Shown: positions 57,201 through 64,000 of the stretch, piece after piece
Layout: the number at the start of each line of letters is the position of its first letter
Position numbering within the stretch: the first letter of the stretch is position 1
Source of the DNA: Antedon mediterranea
Taxonomy: Eukaryota > Echinodermata > Crinoidea > Comatulida > Antedonidae
DNA: 64,000 bases
Direction: 5' to 3'
NCBI RefSeq assembly: GCF_964355755.1
Contig: NC_092672.1
Span: forward strand, 30,376,501-30,440,500
Position numbers and translations under genes: made by a program
Notes under the pieces: generated by a model
The model's input: only the letters and a program-made list of their open reading frames with translations
Database searches by the model: none
What the model was told of the DNA's origin: nothing

Positions 57201-58031
57201 ATACGATCTATTCCATTGTAACTGTTTGTAGAATTATCAATGTTTGTAACCATCGATTTATTATCTGAAAAGAACGTCCGGCTTTTGGACAGTGTGCTTG
57301 TAGGCATAGTTGTTGGAGTAAAAAAGGTGGCGTTCCCTAACTTGTTACTTTGACGAAAAATCCCTGTAATATTTATTAATTTCTCTTTCTTAAAAACTTC
57401 TGTAACATTCATTATTTCTTCTGAAATGTTTTTTATAACTACACTCAAAGGTATAGAACCAACTTCTGCTGTAAGTGATGCTGGTTCGCTCCATGTTTTA
57501 GACAGTAACTGATTTTCTGTAGCGGACGGTATTGTAGTAGCATTTATGTCATTTACTAGAGTGGAATGCTGTTGAAACTTTTCCGAGATTGTTGATTGAT
57601 TGAAAGGTACAAATTCTTCAAAAGTACCGGTACTGTTAACGCTAATGTCGCTATACTCTTCAGGGATTGTCGTCCATTCAAATGCGAGACGTTCCGTGTT
57701 GTCGGCATTGTCTTGAGTAATAGATGGCGCCCCAGTGGTGACGTTCAGTAAAATGTTAGCTATTATGAAGAAAGAAACATATCGATTGTGTAATTATATA
57801 TAAGAATAGTATAGAATACACTTAAACGGTTTAATAAGGAATATTATAAATTCAATATGAGGTTTACATTATCCTAATTTAGACTAATTTAAACTGTCTA
57901 TGAAAAATATGCAAATAAAAAGGTCAGTGTATGATGCATAATAATACTTTTATATCAAGATTTATTGCTACTTACACACAGACAATACAATATAATAAAG
58001 CATATAAAGGACAAAAGTGAATTGATTGCAT
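54292..58031 (-). CDS. Predicted type I membrane glycoprotein with mucin-like repeats, five exons
   Basis: Proposed coding exons, minus strand: 58031-57980, 57759-56416, 55746-55599, 55480-55390 and 54345-54292. They total 1689 nt (562 aa) with matching phases. Exon 1 gives a hydrophobic signal-like start (MQSIHFCPLYALLYCIV). Exon 2 encodes a Thr/Ser/Asn-rich ectodomain with many N-X-S/T sequons and four-plus 32-residue repeats (GIDRIHGN, VQQPTLTNETYMSTA; about residues 196-340). Exon 3 carries a transmembrane helix (about 486-511; VAVWITVSFVVVLLVYIIGL) ending in a basic stop-transfer. Exons 4-5 give a short tail ending NDCGTNIFNDKVTDDCG. The exon 1 donor must be the first of overlapping GTs (GTGTGTAAGT) to keep frame; the best-consensus GTAAGT would give a stop. 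The family is not recognised; a surface mucin or receptor is an inference. Confidence 0.72.
56842..57226 (-). repeat. 96-bp coding tandem repeat (four units plus a partial)
   Basis: In-frame 96-bp units encode 32 residues around GIDRIHGNNT, then VQQPTLTNETYMSTAT. The first three are nearly identical, the fourth is more diverged (GIDHIYEKTTENIQQSTLTN), and a shortened fifth follows. Such arrays vary in copy number between alleles. Confidence 0.9.
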
Positions 58032-59359
58032 GATTTACTCGTGTCTATTCATAAAAGGAAAATAAATGTTATTTAAATAATTTTAATTTAAAATTGATTA
58101 GTTAGTGTCAGTCGTACTTAATAGTATGACGGTGTACAAGCTACATACCAAATTCGTGCTAATTTTACATACGGAAAAAGCACACTGGTACCTATAACGA
58201 ATGCTATTGTAACATTTTGATTCGAACACGCGAGTATTGGCAACATATTTTTTTTCAACGATACTGTATTGTTGAGAATGAACCGCTTGTCATGCGCAAT
58301 CGACTACCTTTTACAAATTTAGAAATGTGACAAAAAAATCGAACATTACAAACATATATCGATTGAAGTTTTCTAAAACCTTCTCCCACAGACTCGCTCC
58401 GTATTAATAGATTATAATTTCTTAATAAGTCCCACTGTACAACTAAGATTGACAGTTGATTATGGTTATTTGTTCATAACATTCGTCTCTCTATGTTTAC
58501 GTTAGTTATTATTATTATTATATTGTGATGAATTAAATTAAAAATATATGATACGATTTTACGTCTCCATGCTGCAGATAACACGTACATGACAAACAAT
58601 AGGATAACGTTATGCTATTTAACGATGTGATTTTGAGTCATTGGATAACGGCAAACAAAATTATTTCAATTCCAAATATTGTAAAAAATAACCCGGAGTG
58701 GTTGTGAAATCATGGAGATTAAACTAACAATGTTTTTATTTGGCTTGCTATGAATATCATCTTATTAATTATTATTATAATATAAGAATAATAATACTAT
58801 ATAATGATAAGCCTATACTGTCAGTGACACGAAACAAATACAAAGTTCACACGCAAAAGCCGTTATCTGGTTTTTATCATACATCAAACAATTTAACATT
58901 TTTTATGACACATTTGGCCCATCATACCAGCTTTTTAGGCCCAACGTTTCCATACACCTATCGTATTATGCTGAATGTACATTCGCTTACAACAAACGTT
59001 GAGCATGATCTAATGATATTTGATGTACGGTAGTTTTAAAATAACATGTCTATTACCAAATTATTTTCAAGATTGAGGGTATATTATGTTTCTTTTTGCA
59101 TTGTCAGTAGATATAATTCAAATTATATGATTTAATGATTTTTATTAGTTTATATATTACATATTCATTAGGGCAACATAAAGTGTTTCTTTGTTATGTA
59201 TTGTTTACGACATATTCACGAATCGCTGTAAATCAAATACAGTAGATCGAATTCTAGATCGAAATTAGTGAAAAGATAAATATTTTGACACATGGCGTTT
59301 CATACGTATAATACATGAGCTCACATTTTCGTAGTTTTTAGACAAAAATCAAAACGTCC
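58032..59359. other. AT-rich intergenic, nothing recognised
   Basis: It would include the promoter of the membrane protein gene at its left edge. No convincing coding frame, RNA gene or repeat was found. Confidence 0.4.
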
Positions 59360-60078
59360 GGCTGTTGGAATAACATAAGAAAGACAATTACAATAACTAT
59401 ACAGACTAATTCTTGAATGTATCTAAGACCAAAAAAATGGTTGTAGACTTCCGTAAATCACTTAATGTCAAATATCCATTGTTTATTAATGGTATATCAG
59501 TTGAGTTTGGAGAAGAATTTAAATTCTTAGGTATTTATATTTCAAATGATCTGAAGTGGCATATTAACACACGTAACATTATTAGAAAGACCCAAAGAAG
59601 AATCTACTTCCTGCGTAGACTTAGGGCATTTGGTATAAACTCTGAAATAATGTCCTTCTATAGGTCAGTTATAGAGAGTGTCATAACGTATTTTTTAACG
59701 ATATGGTTCGGTAGCGCTACCGAAAATGAAAAGCGTGACCTAAATAGTTAGTTAAGACCGCATCGCGTATAATTGGATCTGCACAATTTCCTTTGGAGAA
59801 CATTTTTTCAGATTGTCTTCTAAAAAAGGCAGTGGCTATCAAAGATGATCAATTTTATCTGGCCTCTAGTATGTTCCACTTAATGCGCAGCAGAAAGTAG
59901 TTTCTTTCCAGGAGCTATTAGAGCCTTAAACATCATGTAGACACTTTTTGTAATGTTTTTGTTTTTTAGTTCGTGTTGTGTCCGTTGGATATTGTGCTCC
60001 CCCCACAGAGCAAAGAGAATTTCAATGTTTTTTTCCCTAAAACAAATGACAATAAATGATACTTGACTTGACTTGACT
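59360..60078 (+). mobile_element. 5'-truncated LINE (Rex/Babar or L2-like) 3' portion
   Basis: The frame 59413-59751 reads LNVSKTKKMVVDFRKS, FKFLGIYISNDLKWH, QRRIYFLRRLRAFGI and SFYRSVIESVITYFL, which is the post-RT region of non-LTR ORF2. Decayed continuation: SRIIGSAQFPLENIFSDCL. The 3' end is GACAATAAATGATA followed by CTTGA repeats. Confidence 0.8.
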
Positions 60079-61287
60079 AATTAAATAAATCTATAATAAT
60101 AAAAGAAATTTGTATTTTAAAATTCTATACTTATACATTAACTTGCGTGTGCCACGCGAGAACGAGCACTTTTATATATAAAATATCACTCAGTGAATGT
60201 TTGTTTGAGAATTTGTCACTTGAATTCCCCTCGAAAAGTAGAACAATCATGGCGAAAATTGCACTGCAATTCTAGTCATATTTTGTCCGTAACTTAGACC
60301 TACATAATGACAGGTTTATTCGACTTTGAGTGTTAAATTATGTTCTGTTAAATGAACTTGAAGATTTCTGAAAGCTATCTCAGCGACTAGAATAGAATTC
60401 AATTTACAGCAACAATGTGGTGCGTTAATCTAACTATACAAACACATACGTCGATGACTTCGAACTCCTTGAATAGATACACGTTTCTACTGCAAAGGTG
60501 ATTGACTGTAATTATACAGTGTTTATTGATTGTCAAGAAATAATTAATTTTATTCTACACTAAGGCGACGGCCTAAGTCAGCTGAAAGCCACTGTGGTTT
60601 GTTTAGAATACTAAGTTAACACGCATATATGATATAGGCCTACAAGATACAAGAAACTGTATTTGTCTTCGTAAAAAACAAAGACAATGTCAGTTTTCGG
60701 TTGTCAGCAAACCCGATACACCCCAATGGAAAGAAAGTGGAAGTTTTGTGGGGATTTTTGGTCAAACTCTAAGCTATTAAACCTATATTGACTTTTTCTA
60801 TCACCTCAGAATTTTTTGAATTTCTCCTATTTTGTGTATTTTTTTTATTCCACTTTCAATATATTTTAATACATTACCAATCTGTTTTTAAAACTATAGG
60901 CCTACTATATTATTTTTGCATAACAAGATTTTATAATCTTTCATTTCATGATTTTCAATTTATTGAATTTATATAAAATGTTAACTCCCATTTCCTGTGC
61001 ATCACTTGTTACAGTAATCAAATGGGCCAAATAATAAATGTTCAATATGGGCTGGTGTACTAAGATAAACACTAAAATGTTTTTTTTTAAATACATGCGT
61101 TATTAAAAGTATCGTCACATTTTGATGATTTCATGCAGCTAGAGCTGAATACGTTATCGCTAGCCACCGATAATCTTATCTATGCCAATCTTATATGTAT
61201 GTAAATAAAATCAATTCAGCTTGTTATAAGTATATTTAGTCTGTCTGGTGCACACAAGTTAAATTTCGTTAATTGTACAACTCAAAC
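60079..61287. other. AT-rich intergenic, nothing recognised
   Basis: Two TAGGCCTA octamers (60635-60642 and 60897-60904) are the only notable signals. A stretch near 60100-60240 looks repetitive in style but no second copy is in the window. Confidence 0.35.
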
Positions 61288-61575
61288 TTAAAGATATATT
61301 GTCCCCAGCCCCGTAAACATTGTTTTTTTTTCAAGTTTTTTTTTAATATGCTATTTTAATGTCACATAATAGTTATTCACTTTGACCAAAAACTGGATCG
61401 AATAAAAAACATTTACCTAAAAATAAATATAATTTTATTGTAAAACACACTTAATTGTCTTTTTTGTTGTTTTTTTTTGTTGTTAAAATTAACTGTTTTG
61501 TTTTTCTTTTTATAAGTGAAATAATTATTTATTAATCTCCATTTGTCATGTTGTTGGGGGAAAATACATCTGTGC
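61288..61575. mobile_element. TTAA-type MITE, copy 2 (inverted relative to copy 1)
   Basis: It starts TTAAAGATATATTGTCCCC and ends GGGGGAAAATACATCT. The inner part (GTCACATAATAGTTATTCAC, then TTTGACCAAAAACTGGATCG) is the reverse complement of the inner part of 46024-46348. The right TTAA is mutated. Confidence 0.65.
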
Positions 61576-61619
61576 ACAGTTTCTACTCGAAAACAAACTT
61601 GTAGTTACGCAAACCTGTG

Positions 61620-62290
61620 TCTACACATTTTGCAAACTTTCCACTTATTTTGATTATTTTCTAAATATTTTGCAATCGTAAACTTTCTATTTATTTTGCT
61701 CATTTTCTATTTATTTTGCACATTTTCTACATATTTGTGCTATTTTCTAAACATTTTGATCATTTTATAATTTATTTTGATCAATTTATACATACATTTT
61801 TTGCAACTAGTATTTATTTTGCTTACTTTCTATATATTTTTTCTAAATATTTTGTAAACTTTCTAATAAATCCCAAAACATAATCCACATGTATTTTAAG
61901 AGGCACTATCTGTCAACAAACTCTCCATGACGGTTGTTACATAATGCTTTGTATTATTTTTTATTGTATTTATATGTTTCATATGGACAGTTTGTCTGAA
62001 ATAAAGTTGAATTGAATTGAATTGAATTGAATTTATTTTGCTCATTTTCTACATATTTTGGCTCATTTTCTACATATTTTGACTTATTTTCTACATATTT
62101 TGGCTCTTTTTCTAAATATTTTTATCATTTTATAATTAATTTTAATCATTTTCTACATACGTTGAAAACTTTCTAATTATTTTGCCTATTTTCCTATTCA
62201 TTTTGCTGATTTTTTTATAATGATTTTAATCAATTTCTGCATATTTTGTAAACATTCTACATATTTTGCTCAGGCCATTTTTTTGCACAT
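61620..62290. repeat. Degenerate minisatellite (CATTTTCTACATATTTTGCT-type units)
   Basis: About 20-22 bp units of the form TTTTCTACATATTTTG(C/A)TCA run through the region with much variation. The array is split by a short retroelement 3' end at about 61885-62031. Confidence 0.75.
61885..62031 (+). mobile_element. Retroelement 3' end with TTGAA-repeat tail inside the minisatellite
   Basis: A non-repetitive segment of about 145 bp ends GTCTGAAATAAAGTTG followed by repeats of AATTG, and the minisatellite units resume immediately after. This is the form of a 5'-truncated LINE or SINE 3' end. Confidence 0.6.
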
Positions 62291-62930
62291 TTTCAACGAT
62301 TCTCTTCTTATTTTTTAAATCGTTTATTCCTATAAACTATTAAATTCACTAAATCCTAATTTTTGAGAAAATAAAACTTGTGAGTAAAAGTTACGACAAC
62401 CTGATCTAGTTGTTATTTCAAGTTCACGCGTGTGCATTCATTCATGCGTAGATTACATTCTGTCATGCTTACACTTGTATATATTCTCAGTAGGATAAAC
62501 ACGAACATCTACAGTTAAAAAACATCGAACTTTATTATAAAACTATCAATCACCAATGCATAGTGTTTATCTCCGATGTTATTTTATATTTAAGCACGTC
62601 TTCTATTAACTACTATTATCGCTTTAATTTTAATTCATTTGGTCAAACGTGATATAAAGTTTCATAGAAATGATTACCTTTTGACACTTTGATTATTGTA
62701 TAACGAGGTATTGTCATGAGAAAAAGACATTGTATATCTCTTTTATGAGCAAGCATGATTATATCTTAGAAATTATAGAAATTCGTTCATAAATCATTTG
62801 GCATAAGAAAATGCCAAAGAGTAACCTGTATGTAATAATTATTATAAGGCGTTTATTCGCTGTATTTGGCTAACAACATTGGGCGCGTACGTATACTTTT
62901 TACTCATATTTGGTTCCTACAGAACACAAC

Positions 62931-63026
62931 GCAAGAACGTAATCGTAACGTAAGTAACAAGCGATGAATTATTCGAACTGATGCTTGTCATTGGTCAACT
63001 CGATTGCGTTGCGTCTACGTCCTTGC
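62931..63026. repeat. Short foldback (MITE-like) sequence
   Basis: GCAAGAACGTAATCGTAACG (62931-62950) pairs imperfectly with the reverse complement of TTGCGTCTACGTCCTTGC (63009-63026). A loop of about 50 bp lies between. No ORF. Confidence 0.45.
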
Positions 63027-63039
63027 ATTGCCCCTCCCT

Positions 63040-64000
63040 AATGGGAACTGTATTTTCAACGATATTTTTGTTGAAGGCATCATTATTGTGCACAAGATGC
63101 TAATTTGAAACGATATCGTATGGATGTGCTGCGTTTCGTCATCAAAAATACAATAAACAGATGCGTTCAAATTACGTTAAAAATGGTAGACAACGGCTTT
63201 TGTACTCGCGCGTCACTTTTGTGTTGTTCTAAATGATTTTAAACACTCTCAGTGTACTAATTATTACCAACAACTGTTTATGATGAGGTATGTTATTAAT
63301 GTTTTCTATATTAACTATGCTAAACAGTAACGGTATGATAAAAGGATAACACGCTTCACGCGCGCGTACTCATTTATCGCCAATTTAAATGATGTGCATC
63401 GTGAAGTCCACTCTCAATTGCGTGCTATGGATTTAAGATGTTGTTGAAAAAGAGGTTGTATTTTTTATGCTATTATGGCCTGGTCAAATTATTAGATATT
63501 ATTATAAATCATTAGAAATGTGTGAATGCCTGAGTGTGTAATGGTTGAAGAACCGCGTTTAACGCCTTCGCTGCATTTATTAAAATACCTTCAATATGTC
63601 TTACGGACGTGATGCTATTAAATTCAACGACTTGACCTATGAAATCGTCATTCATTGACAAAAGTAACACCACGATTTCTCACTCTTGAATCATTGATCT
63701 TTTTTATGTCCAGGTGGTTGTAGCTTGTCAAAATGAATTAACGATAATTTACCGTACTCCTACTTTAATGTGATACGGTGCTAACATTTTATTTTTTTAT
63801 ATTTTCTTTCTATATATACACACACGCTGAACATTATTTAAAATCTATATTTTTCCTCAAGGGTAAATGTTTGAAAGTGTTTCTTAAAATACTATTATTA
63901 TCTTTTCAGGTGCTGTCAATTTGGATGTATGAGGCTTTGTTTTAAATTCAATTTTAATAATCTTTACAAAATATACATATTTTCAGTATTTATAAAGTAC
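63040..64000. other. AT-rich, nothing recognised
   Basis: No coding frame, RNA gene or repeat that I can support. Confidence 0.4.

Noticed and set aside
1-64000. CRISPR arrays, bacterial operons or prophage
   Set aside because: Introns, splice sites, LINEs and Penelope elements show animal nuclear DNA; the direct repeats are minisatellites.

Overview
The window is animal nuclear DNA. It is AT-rich, with long non-coding stretches, spliced genes, several classes of retroelement and several MITE-like repeats. The gene content (TRIM proteins with RING, two B-boxes, coiled coil, filamin and NHL parts; a kyphoscoliosis-peptidase-like transglutaminase homologue) and the abundance of the octamer TAGGCCTA suggest an invertebrate deuterostome, most likely an echinoderm. 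The species cannot be fixed from the sequence alone.

The main structure is a head-to-tail array of minus-strand TRIM genes. Seven copies are present: intact genes at 754-2913, 32249-34411 and 49495-51666; one copy with a single in-frame TGA (14727-16880); two decayed copies (10020-12156 and 27922-29947); and a C-terminally truncated copy (36196-36939) made by a very recent 2.5-kb tandem duplication (33710-36237 copied to 36238-38757). In every copy the coding region is one exon. A conserved 3' splice site lies about 10-13 nt upstream of the ATG, and for six copies a matching 5' splice site can be placed 0.5-9.5 kb further upstream, so these genes have an untranslated first exon.

A KY-like gene (40689-45682, minus strand, six coding or leader exons, 936 aa) lies in the array. 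Decayed fragments of its last exon lie beside other TRIM copies (about 7.1-7.5, 13.6-14.0 and 52.9-53.0 kb). The ancestral duplicated unit was therefore probably TRIM plus KY, with KY lost in all but one unit.

Between 17.2 and 24.5 kb, the 5' intron of the third TRIM copy holds a nested retroelement complex. A 5'-truncated non-LTR element is interrupted first by a 2.6-kb element with long terminal inverted repeats (17487-20104, AAG target duplication) and then by a Penelope-like element (RT plus GIY-YIG, 20529-22694, 12-bp target duplication). Other LINE or RT relics are at 26.8, 28.2, 31.1-32.0, 59.4-60.1 and 61.9 kb.

The right end carries a predicted type I membrane protein with a Thr/Ser/Asn-rich ectodomain and 32-residue repeats (54292-58031, minus strand, five exons). 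Beyond it are AT-rich DNA, a LINE 3' fragment, a TTAA-flanked MITE, a degenerate minisatellite and a foldback element.

The most unusual signal is a set of 5-6 bp micro-insertions that turn TA into TAGGCCTA or a close variant. It shows as filled versus empty sites between paralogues, between minisatellite units, and as an in-frame disruption of a LINE ORF. It looks like the excision scar of a TA-targeting transposon.
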